Shown one piece after another: positions 17,522-26,236 of a stretch of 64,000 bases of DNA. The notes beneath the pieces were generated by a model. It ran no database searches, was not told where the DNA came from, and saw only the letters and a list, made by a program, of their open reading frames with translations. The position numbers and the translations under genes were made by a program. The stretch is from an uncultured Bacteroidales bacterium (GTDB taxonomy: Bacteria; Bacteroidota; Bacteroidia; Bacteroidales; F082): NCBI GenBank assembly GCA_937926515.1, contig CALAZZ010000146.1, positions 5,975 to 69,974 of the forward strand, read 5' to 3'. The stretch's first letter is position 1. Each line of letters opens with the position of its first letter.

Positions 17522-20065
17522 TCATCTCCTGTTTTTAACTTCATTCAGCGAAAGTGATTCAAATACCAGTTGATTAAAGGGTACTTCGCCTGATGGTACA
17601 AATTGGACCAGCTTTTCTTTTCCGGGCATTAAATCAAAGAAATTGTCCTTAAAAAACCCATTGGGATCATTACTTTTCAGCATCAACGATTTGATCAACT
17701 GATCACTGTAAAGGGTTATTTCGATATGATTATCAATAACTGTCATCTTCAACTCGGGCTTGATTGGTACCAATTTTAAATCGCGAGCGGCTGAAAAAAA
17801 GTAGGAAGCTTCGGTAATAATCCTGTTTTCATTTAAAAGGCTAGTATAAAGCATAACCGATTGCTTATCTACACCTTGCAACAAGGAAGATATCTGTTTT
17901 GATTCGATCAATTGAACTGTCTGGCCATCAACGACTACAGGTTCCGAAAAAGCAAATAATGTCTGCCCTGTGAAATCTTTAAGGTCCAATCCCATCCTGC
18001 CTTGAAAGGATACAATCCCATCATTCACCAAAAATATCATCAGGCTGTCATCTCTGATCTCGAAAGAAATCAACAAGGGGTTAAATGCTTCTTTTAGCTT
18101 GTAATGCAAGGCTTTCCAACGACCATAATAATCGATGGAAGACCATGATATGCCGGGCCAGCAATCGTTCAATTGCCAATATAGTGTACCCATGCAGTAC
18201 GGCAAGGCACGGCGGTGAGCATGTATAGCTTTTTGTATGCCATATGCCTGCACCAACTGGCTCACATATACATAATCCTCTAACTTTGAGGGTAGCGGAA
18301 AATCATGTTGCATATATGTCTGTATGAGCCGGGTGCCACGTGGATGCTTTTGGTGTGATTCCAATACCTCAGAGCCAATATAGCGGGCTTCGGGAAATGT
18401 AAAAGCCTCTATGGTAGCCAGATGGGGCATCGCCTGAAAACCATATTCGCTGTGAAAGCGTCCCACTCTTTCCTCATACATATCAAATGGTTCTTCGCCC
18501 CACCATACACCCCAATAATGCACATCACCCTTTAACAAGCTTTCGGGTCTTCCCCATCCGGTTGAAGGAGAGCTTGGCCAATATGGCCTTTGCGGATCAT
18601 ATTCCTGAACCAAATCTGGTAATAACTTTTCAAATAAAGATGTATATCCTTGCCAGATCAATTCCTCATCCTCATCTGTCCATGATAGCGACTGCTGCCA
18701 GCCCCAGTTGTGGAATCCTTCAGATACTTCATTATTACCACACCAGATTGCCAGTGATGGGTGCTTTCGTATGCGTTTGATCTGTTGCATTGCTTCCTGC
18801 CGGACATTGTCGAGAAATGCCTCATCAAAAGGGTACATGCTGCATGCAAACATAAAATCCTGCCAAATCATCAGGCCAAGGCTGTCAGCAATTTCGTAAA
18901 AATGATCATCAGGATATACACCACCGCCCCACACCCGGATCATATTCATATGAACGGAGGCAGCATCACTTAGCAGCTTGCGGGTATTGTTACGGTTCTT
19001 CTGGTTCACGAAACTATCTTCCGGAATATAGTTTGCTCCCTTGATAAAAACAGGTTTCCCATTCACTTTGAAAAAGAATGACTCGCCGATATGATCCGGT
19101 TCCGTTACCAGCTCAATATGCCGCAGTCCCGTAAATAATTGGCATGAATCCAACAGTTGACGACCATGAACAAGATGAAGTTCGAACATGTAAAGATGCT
19201 GATCGCCCATGCCATTGGGCCACCATAATTCTGGTTGTTCAATGCTGAAAGGAAGATGAAGCCTGTTCAAACCTTCCTCAAGTTGAACAGCCTGTTCGAT
19301 AAGCATTTTCCCCTGGTGCTGCAACTGCAGGCGAAACCGCTGATTGATATTGCTGCTTACTTCAACCTCCAAACGAAGTTTGGCTTGGATGCTGTCCACC
19401 TTAAGCTGGTGAATGGTGTAGTTGTCAATTTTGGCCTTGCTCCACCCTACTATTTTAATTGGCTTCCATATTCCCATCGTTGGCAGTGCAGGCCCCCAAT
19501 CCCATCCAAACTGGTAAGGAGCCTTGCGGCTATGAACCCTCTTTTCGGGCAACAGAAATGGAAGCTGGGCAGCTCTTATCATGTTCATACTGTCGGCAGG
19601 ACGAAATAATATCTCCAGCTTATTTTGTCCCTTTTTCAACCGATGCTTTACATCAAGTTGATAACTGCGGAACATATTGTCTGACTTCAATATAAGTATG
19701 TCGTTAAGAAATACCTCAGTATAAGTATCGAGTCCTTCAAAAACCAACTCGACCTGTTCGCAATCAAGCTGATCAGATTTTAAATCAAACATTGTTCTGT
19801 ACATCCAAGCCTGCTCTGCAACCCATTTTACGCTATCTTCATTGGTTCCAAAAAAAGGATCCGGAATGATGTGTTCAGCTAAAAGGTCAGTATAAACATT
19901 ACCTGGAACTGTTGCTGCAATACTATTATTTGTCAGGGGGTTGATAAGTTCCCATCCTTCATGCAGATAATGAATACGGGGTGTTTTAGCCTGATGGCAT
20001 GCTGTAAACAGGAAAACTACTGACAGGCCGGTGAAGACCAGTAGATGTTTTAGCTCAAGTCTCAT
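17522..20065 (-). CDS. Beta-mannosidase, glycoside hydrolase family 2, lipoprotein
   Basis: An 847-residue enzyme releasing beta-linked mannose. The signal MRLELKHLLVFTGLSVVF ends in a lipobox FTAC, so it is membrane-anchored. The GH2 order is complete: sugar-binding domain (EGLDTYTEVFLND), Ig-like domain, then the TIM barrel. The acid/base is E446 in WCGNNEVSEGF and the nucleophile E540 in FHSEYGFQAMPH. KAPYQFGWDWGP is typical of the beta-mannosidase branch. The start is the Met at 20065; a longer frame to 20101 overlaps a promoter box. With the glycosylasparaginase 6 kb away, it could act on the Man-beta-GlcNAc core of N-glycans; plant or microbial mannans are alternatives. Confidence 0.92.
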   Translation of the reverse strand: MRLELKHLLVFTGLSVVFLFTACHQAKTPRIHYLHEGWELINPLTNNSIAATVPGNVYTDLLAEHIIPDPFFGTNEDSVKWVAEQAWMYRTMFDLKSDQLDCEQVELVFEGLDTYTEVFLNDILILKSDNMFRSYQLDVKHRLKKGQNKLEILFRPADSMNMIRAAQLPFLLPEKRVHSRKAPYQFGWDWGPALPTMGIWKPIKIVGWSKAKIDNYTIHQLKVDSIQAKLRLEVEVSSNINQRFRLQLQHQGKMLIEQAVQLEEGLNRLHLPFSIEQPELWWPNGMGDQHLYMFELHLVHGRQLLDSCQLFTGLRHIELVTEPDHIGESFFFKVNGKPVFIKGANYIPEDSFVNQKNRNNTRKLLSDAASVHMNMIRVWGGGVYPDDHFYEIADSLGLMIWQDFMFACSMYPFDEAFLDNVRQEAMQQIKRIRKHPSLAIWCGNNEVSEGFHNWGWQQSLSWTDEDEELIWQGYTSLFEKLLPDLVQEYDPQRPYWPSSPSTGWGRPESLLKGDVHYWGVWWGEEPFDMYEERVGRFHSEYGFQAMPHLATIEAFTFPEARYIGSEVLESHQKHPRGTRLIQTYMQHDFPLPSKLEDYVYVSQLVQAYGIQKAIHAHRRALPYCMGTLYWQLNDCWPGISWSSIDYYGRWKALHYKLKEAFNPLLISFEIRDDSLMIFLVNDGIVSFQGRMGLDLKDFTGQTLFAFSEPVVVDGQTVQLIESKQISSLLQGVDKQSVMLYTSLLNENRIITEASYFFSAARDLKLVPIKPELKMTVIDNHIEITLYSDQLIKSLMLKSNDPNGFFKDNFFDLMPGKEKLVQFVPSGEVPFNQLVFESLSLNEVKNRR

Positions 20066-20098
20066 GATGTTGTTTTTTTTGAGCTGGTTATGAAAACC

Positions 20099-20106
20099 CA
20101 AAGGTA
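20099..20106 (-). promoter_or_regulatory. Promoter -7 box of the beta-mannosidase gene
   Basis: TACCTTTG matches TAnnTTTG and lies 34 bases before the ATG at 20065. No clear -33 element. It overlaps the alternative upstream start. Confidence 0.45.
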
Positions 20107-20325
20107 GTAAATTAGAATAAGATTTATACGTGTGTTATTAAATATATTACTCAAAACCAGCCTGTGAAAATAAAACGAAGTAGGAAGCAGCTCTGTTTCA
20201 AGCTTCTCAAATTGATCATTATTCTATAAGTTCGTTTGTGCTTATAATGTATTGATTAGTATAATTTTATATAAACCAGGTAAATCAATCATGCAAAATT
20301 TCTGCATACACTTGGTCATAGGCTA

Positions 20326-20358
20326 CAAAAAAACCGTCACTAAAGAAGCAACGGTTTT
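20326..20358 (-). terminator. Intrinsic terminator of the aldehyde ferredoxin oxidoreductase gene
   Basis: Read leftward, AAAACCGT (20351-20358) pairs with ACGGTTTT (20330-20337) around a 13-base loop and is followed by more T residues. It starts 22 bases after the stop codon at 20380. Confidence 0.65.
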
Positions 20359-20379
20359 AATATTTGGTCTGGACCTATA

Positions 20380-22539
20380 TTAATCCACCTGATATGGCTT
20401 AACCAACTCAACCAGTTCTGGCAAATCCATGCCGAGGTCTTTCAGGTGGGATATTTTCGGCACGCCGTTTTTGTTCCAGCCCCGGCGCTTGTAAACGGCA
20501 TCAAGCAATTGCTCGTAACGGTCTTCGCGGTATTCACGCAGTTTGGCCATTTTTTCTTCGGTTGATTTCCCTGTAGGGTCAAAACCAATGGTTTCCATTA
20601 ATTGCTTGTCGTAGCGCTCGGCACGTGATTCGTATTCTTCAACCGTTACCGGCCCGGCGGCACGGTATGGCTGTGCGTCGTACGCTCGTGTGCCAAATCC
20701 ACGACGCAAGTTAAAAATGCGTTGGAAGTTGTACACGCGTTCCGATTGGCGGATCATCTCATGTTTGTCAAATTCCTTTCCGGTAACAGCTTTGTAGATG
20801 GTGACGTAGTTATCCACATGCTCCGGCACCTTGGCAGGCTCGTCAGTTTCGTGATTGTTCTCAGGCTCCACATCGTTCCAGGGCAGTTTACACAGGCCCA
20901 CCAAACCGAACCATGTACGGAACATGGGGAAATAATGCAGTGCTTCGGCTTTGTCTTCAAAAGTAGGGATCTGGTTGTTTACCATATCCATGAAGATCAA
21001 CCATGCTTCATCATGCTGCGGCCCTTTATTGGTAAGGGCATAGCCGCCTTGCTGAGCCAAGGATTCTTTGCTTACATATTGTGAATATTCAAGCCCTTTG
21101 TTTTCCATCCCTATATCATTGAGGAATTTTGGGTCGCCCCAGCCTTTCTCGGTGAATAGTTCCTTCAGCTTACGAACACCTAAACCGGCTGTAACACCAA
21201 AACCTTCGCCACGACCAAGCTGGTGAAGCAATTCCATGGCTGCATCAGCATTACCAAAATTAAGTTTAAGACCCCCTGTACGTTCCTCATTGAGAATGCC
21301 GTTTTCGAAACACTCCATTACAAAGCCAAGAATGGTGCCCCAGGTAATGGTACAGATACCATAAGTGTCGCAATAGAAGTTGGCCTCAATAGTAAAATCA
21401 GGATTAAAAATCCCGGCTACTGAACCTAAAGATGAAGTGGTTTCATACTCAGGGCCGTCAACAATTACATGATCACCCTTGTATGGTCCAGTTCGAAGCT
21501 GATAATCGTCAATACCTTTTGCACATGCCATATTGCAACCAATCCAGCACCCATCAGGAATACCTTGTGTAAACATGGATTTCCAAACCTCCGAATGAAT
21601 GTTGATGGCATCAGGGTGGCTGCCGAATTTAAAATTGTTCACCGGGAGTAGGTCATAATCGTTCATGATATTGGTGAGGTGCGCGGTACCCTTTGTGCGC
21701 ATTTCAGCCTGTTTGTCATCCAACTCGCGCATTTCGCGATTAAAACGCTTTCCTCTCTCCATGATAGCTTGCAGGTCAACCACATTATTAAGGTTGCCTT
21801 TTACGCCAGGGACTTTTGCAACCAGAGCCTTGATTTTCTTATCTCTGAATACGGTCCCTATGCCTCCACGGCCTGCCTGTTTCAGACGTACTTTTTTGCG
21901 TTTTGGGTCATAAAAACTAAAGTTGAGCATGCCAATAAGCGAATGGTCAGCCGCGGTACCTGCTGATACAACCGCAATATTCTTTTTGTCACGTTCATCA
22001 TCGGCATACATATCGGTCAGCACTTCTGCCAGCACATGACTGTCGATCGGTTCCAATGGGGCTTTCATGATCTCAACCTTATGATTGACACCATCAATGT
22101 ATATCATCACATCCTCATTGGCTTTACCCTGCAACTCAATGGCATCAAAACCGGCAAATTTCAGGAAGGGGCCAAAAAAACCACCTACATTGCTATCCAT
22201 CACGGAATCGGTCTGGGGCGACAGCGACACACAAATTGATTTTCCCGTTCCGGAGTATTGAGTAATTCCACCTATAGGGCCCGATGAAATGACAATTTCA
22301 TTATCTGGATCATTCCACTTTGTATTGGGTTTGGTGGCATCCCACAACATTTTAAGTCCGTAACCACGACCGCCAATAAATTTCTCTTTCATCATGGCAG
22401 GCACGTCTTTAGCCACTATTTTATTATCAGATAAGTTGATATACAGTGATTTATCTGTATAGCCCTTATCAAGTGCCTTCCATTGATAGTCCCATTTAAG
22501 CAATGTTTCATGTCCTTGTTTGATTTCAGCTATTTCCAT
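20380..22539 (-). CDS. Aldehyde ferredoxin oxidoreductase family (tungsten/molybdopterin enzyme)
   Basis: A 719-residue cytoplasmic enzyme expected to oxidise aldehydes to acids with ferredoxin. The N-terminal domain shows the family core: FIGGRGYGLKMLWD, SSGPIGGITQYSGTGKS and NVGGFFGPFLKFAGFDAI. QAGRGGIGTVFRDKKIKAL is the usual pterin-binding region. The iron-sulfur ligands appear to be C331, C335, C339 and, near the end, C550 (FGLVGLC). The first three are spaced C-x3-C-x3-C, whereas the archaeal prototype has C-x2-C-x3-C. The start at 22539 (MEIAEIKQGH) is not firm, since relatives often begin about 30 residues later. A MoaD/ThiS-like gene lies on the other side of the divergent promoter region. 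Confidence 0.9.
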   Translation of the reverse strand: MEIAEIKQGHETLLKWDYQWKALDKGYTDKSLYINLSDNKIVAKDVPAMMKEKFIGGRGYGLKMLWDATKPNTKWNDPDNEIVISSGPIGGITQYSGTGKSICVSLSPQTDSVMDSNVGGFFGPFLKFAGFDAIELQGKANEDVMIYIDGVNHKVEIMKAPLEPIDSHVLAEVLTDMYADDERDKKNIAVVSAGTAADHSLIGMLNFSFYDPKRKKVRLKQAGRGGIGTVFRDKKIKALVAKVPGVKGNLNNVVDLQAIMERGKRFNREMRELDDKQAEMRTKGTAHLTNIMNDYDLLPVNNFKFGSHPDAINIHSEVWKSMFTQGIPDGCWIGCNMACAKGIDDYQLRTGPYKGDHVIVDGPEYETTSSLGSVAGIFNPDFTIEANFYCDTYGICTITWGTILGFVMECFENGILNEERTGGLKLNFGNADAAMELLHQLGRGEGFGVTAGLGVRKLKELFTEKGWGDPKFLNDIGMENKGLEYSQYVSKESLAQQGGYALTNKGPQHDEAWLIFMDMVNNQIPTFEDKAEALHYFPMFRTWFGLVGLCKLPWNDVEPENNHETDEPAKVPEHVDNYVTIYKAVTGKEFDKHEMIRQSERVYNFQRIFNLRRGFGTRAYDAQPYRAAGPVTVEEYESRAERYDKQLMETIGFDPTGKSTEEKMAKLREYREDRYEQLLDAVYKRRGWNKNGVPKISHLKDLGMDLPELVELVKPYQVD

Positions 22540-22576
22540 AAAAATCTATATTTTTTCAGATTTGTTATATTTTTCA

Positions 22577-22584
22577 CAAAGATA
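22577..22584 (-). promoter_or_regulatory. Promoter -7 box of the oxidoreductase gene
   Basis: TATCTTTG fits TAnnTTTG, 37 bases before the start at 22539. The -33 element is not clear. Confidence 0.45.
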
Positions 22585-22781
22585 GGTTTTTGTCTTGATC
22601 AGAAGGCTTAAATAGCTCAACAATAACAATATGCATTGGAATTGCATATCGGGTTGCAACACAATAATCCTTTGCAGGCTATGGCATTGCAATGATATTT
22701 AGAATGGGTATAAATTTAGTAGTTGAACAACGACTTGAATTGTAAGTTCACTTTATGGAACAGCTTGCCGGTATATTAAGT

Positions 22782-22789
22782 TAGCTTTG
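22782..22789 (+). promoter_or_regulatory. Possible promoter -7 box upstream of the MoaD/ThiS-like gene
   Basis: TAGCTTTG fits TAnnTTTG but lies about 120 bases before the start codon, and no -33 element is seen at the right spacing. Weak support. Confidence 0.3.
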
Positions 22790-22908
22790 CTTTGAAATAC
22801 TTTTTTAGCAAAGATTCATAATCAATTGGTGCAACTTAACATGCCTGTTGATCAGATTGCGTAATTTTACCGCTAGAAAGTGCGTTTACCAGATAATGAA
22901 ACAGCAAT

Positions 22909-23112
22909 ATGAAGATTACACTAAATAACAGACCTGAAGATATTGCAGGTGGCCCTATGACGGTGAATGAACTAATCAAATACAAAAACTTTTCGTTTAA
23001 ACTACTGGTAACCAAAATAAACGGTAAGTTGGTCAAAACCGATGAAAGGGATATGGCCATGGTGGACGAGGGTGATGATGTTCAGATCCTTCACTTGATA
23101 TCCGGAGGCTAA
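22909..23112 (+). CDS. MoaD/ThiS-family sulfur carrier protein
   Basis: A 67-residue beta-grasp protein ending in the diglycine LISGG that is needed for adenylation and thiocarboxylate formation. MKITLNNRPEDI and VDEGDDVQILHLISGG are typical of the ThiS/MoaD fold. No thiamine or molybdopterin genes are adjacent. Its closest partner by position is the tungsten/molybdenum-type oxidoreductase gene across the divergent region, so a role in its pterin cofactor is plausible but inferred. It is followed after 10 bases by the SanA-like gene. Confidence 0.8.
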   Translation: MKITLNNRPEDIAGGPMTVNELIKYKNFSFKLLVTKINGKLVKTDERDMAMVDEGDDVQILHLISGG

Positions 23113-23122
23113 AACAGTCATT

Positions 23123-23791
23123 ATGTCAGCAACATTCATATCAAAGATGCTCCGTTTGTTGAGTTGGCTGGTCCCTGCGATGATACTCTTGGCGGTGCTT
23201 GTAATCTGGTCATGTAGCCTTTTAGTAAGCTGGTCTTCTAAAAATCAGGTTTATACTACCATTGAAGCCTTGCCTGTCAACAAGGTGGGATTGTTGTTGG
23301 GCACCAGCAAGTACACACGCAGCGGACAGGTCAATCCCTTTTACCAGTATCGTATTGATGCAGCAGTCGCCTTGTTCGAGTCGGGAAAGATTGAATATAT
23401 ACTCGTCAGCGGCGATAACCGCCATCACAATTATAACGAACCGCGTGAAATGCGGCGGGACCTTATCCGGTCAGGAGTACCCGAAGAGCGGATTGTGGCA
23501 GATTTTGCCGGATTTCGTACCCTGGATTCAGTCATTCGTTCGAAAGAAGTGTTCGGGCAGGATTCGATTACCATCATTTCACAAGCTTTTCATATTGAAA
23601 GGGCCTTGTATATTGCCAGACACCATGGTTATCCGGCCATTGGATTTGCAGCAAATGACGTGTCGCACAACCACGGTTACAAAATTTATATTCGCGAATA
23701 CCTGGCACGCATCAAACTGATGCTCGACCTCTACGTCTATGGCACTAAACCTGCATTTTTAGGCGATATGATTGAAATTGGCAGTGAATAG
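23123..23791 (+). CDS. SanA/YdcF-family (DUF218) membrane-anchored protein
   Basis: A 222-residue protein with one N-terminal membrane helix (roughly residues 14-36) and an extracytoplasmic DUF218 domain: GLLLGTSKYTRSGQVNPFYQ, ILVSGDNRHHNYNEP, and ITIISQAFHIERALYIARHHG, the conserved order of the SanA branch. E. coli SanA affects the envelope barrier to vancomycin at high temperature; the chemical activity is unknown. It lies 10 bases after the MoaD/ThiS-like gene, so the two probably share a transcript although no functional link is obvious. Confidence 0.87.
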   Translation: MSATFISKMLRLLSWLVPAMILLAVLVIWSCSLLVSWSSKNQVYTTIEALPVNKVGLLLGTSKYTRSGQVNPFYQYRIDAAVALFESGKIEYILVSGDNRHHNYNEPREMRRDLIRSGVPEERIVADFAGFRTLDSVIRSKEVFGQDSITIISQAFHIERALYIARHHGYPAIGFAANDVSHNHGYKIYIREYLARIKLMLDLYVYGTKPAFLGDMIEIGSE

Positions 23792-23815
23792 GTTATGGAC
23801 TTAATACGCTTTAAT

Positions 23816-24559
23816 CTAAGTGATTGCCTTGTTTTTTACGATCACCACACTGCCATTCAGATCCGGCATCAATACAGCATGTTCAGGAATGGTTTCAACA
23901 AACGCATCCACAGCCTGCAGCAGACCGGGCCATTTGGGGTTGTAGTCGTGAACAATGAGCACACCTCCAGGAACCAAGCGCGGATAAAAATAAGCCAAAC
24001 CTTCGGCTGTAGGTCTTGACAAGTCGGCGTCAAGGCTCACCAAAGCATATTCCACATCAGGCAGGGCAGCTGAGGTTTCAATAAAATCTCCAACATGATA
24101 GTGTATGCTGTTGCCGGCACCTAGTTTATTCTGTACAAATTCCAGGCTGGTGTCTGCAAAATTAGCAGTGGTATATGTTGCAGCTTCGCCACTTTCGCCG
24201 GCCAGATCTTCCTTCCTGAATCCGGAGAATGTATCAAAAAGATGCAAGTCCCGCTCTGGCGATAAGGCGTGCAGCACGGCAGCCGTCTCGCCCCGGTACA
24301 CACCAAGTTCGGCCACATCGCCCTTTATGCCTTCTTTATTCAATCTTTGAAACTGAAGCCAAAAGATCAAAAAGCGGCTTTTATCAGGATAACTTCGGTA
24401 AAGCTGTTGCAATTTCAGGGAAACAAGATCACGTTTGTTGGCTTCAATCCAGCTAGCCTGCATGCGTCCGGTGCCTTTGATCCAATCCCAGACATAATAA
24501 ACCGAGAAACCAATCAGCGCCAGGATCAGGATTACATTCAGTGTGTTGTATACACCCAT
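23816..24559 (-). CDS. TylF/MycF-family SAM-dependent O-methyltransferase
   Basis: A 247-residue protein with an N-terminal membrane helix (residues 5-25) followed by a class I methyltransferase domain. VAELGVYRGETAAVLHAL is the SAM-binding motif, and HLFDTFSGF and YALVSLDADLSRPTAEGL, with metal-binding Asp residues and LVPGGVLIVHDYN, are hallmarks of the TylF/MycF group that methylates sugar hydroxyls. The membrane anchor is unusual for macrolide enzymes and fits work on lipid-linked glycans. It is convergent with the SanA-like gene and marks the left edge of the glycan-type locus. Confidence 0.85.
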   Translation of the reverse strand: MGVYNTLNVILILALIGFSVYYVWDWIKGTGRMQASWIEANKRDLVSLKLQQLYRSYPDKSRFLIFWLQFQRLNKEGIKGDVAELGVYRGETAAVLHALSPERDLHLFDTFSGFRKEDLAGESGEAATYTTANFADTSLEFVQNKLGAGNSIHYHVGDFIETSAALPDVEYALVSLDADLSRPTAEGLAYFYPRLVPGGVLIVHDYNPKWPGLLQAVDAFVETIPEHAVLMPDLNGSVVIVKNKAIT

Positions 24560-24705
24560 GGTTTGAGTCTTTAATTAAGATGCGAAAATACGGAAAGATA
24601 TGCTTACTGAGGCTGACTTGATCAGGTCTGGCCCGGGTAAAATATAGTCTTGATCTTTTGCCTGATAAATCAGAAAGTTTTTCATCAACACGACAATTTA
24701 TCCAT

Positions 24706-24713
24706 TAAATTTG
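24706..24713 (+). promoter_or_regulatory. Promoter -7 box of the MBOAT gene
   Basis: TAAATTTG fits TAnnTTTG and lies 27 bases before the ATG at 24741. It overlaps a rejected upstream start at 24711. Confidence 0.45.
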
Positions 24714-24740
24714 TGCCTCCCGAATTTCAACAAGCAAAAC

Positions 24741-26159
24741 ATGGTATTCAGCAGCAGCCTGTTTCTTTTGTATTTTCTTCCTGCTTTTTTAATCCTGTAT
24801 TTTGTTGTTCCTCACAAGCTTAAGAATTTTGTCGTGCTGATTGCCAGCATTCTGTTTTATACCTGGGGTGCCCCTGATTTTATTTTTATCGTTATTGGAA
24901 GCATAATCATTGACTTTTACCTGGTTAAAGCGCTGTATAAAGCCGAGGGAAAGGCCAGGCGACGCCTTACAGGTGCAAGCATCATACTAAATGTTGGTTT
25001 ACTGGCCTACTTCAAGTACGCAAACTTTTTTATTGAGAACGTGGACTGGATCCTGGAACAATTTGGCCACAACCCGGTTACTTGGACACATGTGGCACTG
25101 CCCATCGGCATTTCATTTTTTACTTTCCAAAAAATGACCTATACCATTGATGTATATCGTGGCATCCATCCACCATTGAATCGTATAAGTGACCTGGCCA
25201 TGTACATTTTAATGTTTCCGCAGCTTATTGCCGGACCCATTGTACGCTTTAATGAAATTGCACACCAGCTAATTGACCGGCGCAATAACGAAAACATGGA
25301 TAATAGGGTCACCGGGTTCTTCAGGTTCTGCCTTGGGCTGGGTAAGAAAGTAATGATTGCCAACACCCTGGGTGCCTATGCTGACCAGGTTTTTGCTGCA
25401 GATCCTGCACAATTGTCCACGATCACTCTTTGGATTGGTGTTTTGGCTTACGCCTTCCAGATCTATTATGACTTCGCCGGCTATTCGGATATGGCCATAG
25501 GCCTGGGAAGAATGATAGGTTTTGATTTCCCTGAAAACTTCAACAATCCATATATTTCTCAGAATATCAGCGAATTCTGGCGTCGCTGGCATATGACCCT
25601 TGGGCGATGGATGCGCGATTACCTTTATATTCCTTTGGGAGGCAGCAGGGTTACGGCATTACGGATGTATTTCAACCTGTGGGTGGTGTTTCTGATTTCG
25701 GGACTGTGGCACGGCGCAGCATGGAATTTTGTGGTGTGGGGCGCTTTTCATGGTTTTTTCCTGGTTGCCGACAGGGTATTTTTGCTCAAAATATATAAAA
25801 CCATTGGTAAATTTCCCAGCGTAGCCATAACGTTTATGATCACCCTGGTAGGTTGGGTCCTTTTCAGGGCAGATAGCATGAACCATGCATGGAACTACCT
25901 GGCAGGCATGTTTGGTTTCAGAGGTGGTGACATCATTTATGCAGAGCGTTCTGTTTGGTTTATGATCTTATTTGGCGGCTTTTTTGCTCTATGGGCCTAT
26001 TTCCCGGCTATTGAGCGCTGGCAGCTTCGTTTATTTGCAAAAGAGCAAAAAATGCGTTCCATTATATTAATGGCTGTTGTTTCCATTATATTATTTGTCA
26101 TCAGCCTGGCATCTATCACTTCCTCCGATTTTAATCCATTCATTTATTTCCGCTTCTGA
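24741..26159 (+). CDS. MBOAT-family membrane-bound O-acyltransferase (AlgI-like)
   Basis: A 472-residue multi-spanning protein. The sequence follows the AlgI/DltB pattern: MVFSSSLFLLYFLPAFLILY at the N terminus, FKYANFF, LPIGISFFTFQKMTYTIDVY, NFNNPYISQNISEFWRRWHM and GLWHGAAWNFVVWGAFHG, the last holding the catalytic His. Members acetylate alginate, peptidoglycan or other surface glycans with an acyl donor from the cytoplasm. No AlgJ/AlgX-like partner lies beside it. The start at 24741 follows a promoter box and is the usual AlgI-type N terminus. Confidence 0.92.
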   Translation: MVFSSSLFLLYFLPAFLILYFVVPHKLKNFVVLIASILFYTWGAPDFIFIVIGSIIIDFYLVKALYKAEGKARRRLTGASIILNVGLLAYFKYANFFIENVDWILEQFGHNPVTWTHVALPIGISFFTFQKMTYTIDVYRGIHPPLNRISDLAMYILMFPQLIAGPIVRFNEIAHQLIDRRNNENMDNRVTGFFRFCLGLGKKVMIANTLGAYADQVFAADPAQLSTITLWIGVLAYAFQIYYDFAGYSDMAIGLGRMIGFDFPENFNNPYISQNISEFWRRWHMTLGRWMRDYLYIPLGGSRVTALRMYFNLWVVFLISGLWHGAAWNFVVWGAFHGFFLVADRVFLLKIYKTIGKFPSVAITFMITLVGWVLFRADSMNHAWNYLAGMFGFRGGDIIYAERSVWFMILFGGFFALWAYFPAIERWQLRLFAKEQKMRSIILMAVVSIILFVISLASITSSDFNPFIYFRF

Positions 26160-26236
26160 TGGAACAAGCATCTGCCTTTTTACAGTCAAGTAACCCTCAA
26201 ACTGTTTATTGCAAATTTTTATAACTTGCCAACCCC

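Larger units (their letters stand above)
20066..20379. other. 314-base intergenic stretch between beta-mannosidase and AOR genes
   Basis: It holds the beta-mannosidase promoter box at its left end and the terminator of the oxidoreductase gene at its right end. No gene is seen between; the middle is AT-rich and without clear structure. Confidence 0.5.
22540..22908. other. 369-base divergent regulatory region
   Basis: It separates the leftward oxidoreductase gene from the rightward MoaD/ThiS-like gene. It holds one promoter box for each direction (22577-22584 minus, 22782-22789 plus). No gene or strong palindrome is seen. Confidence 0.5.
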
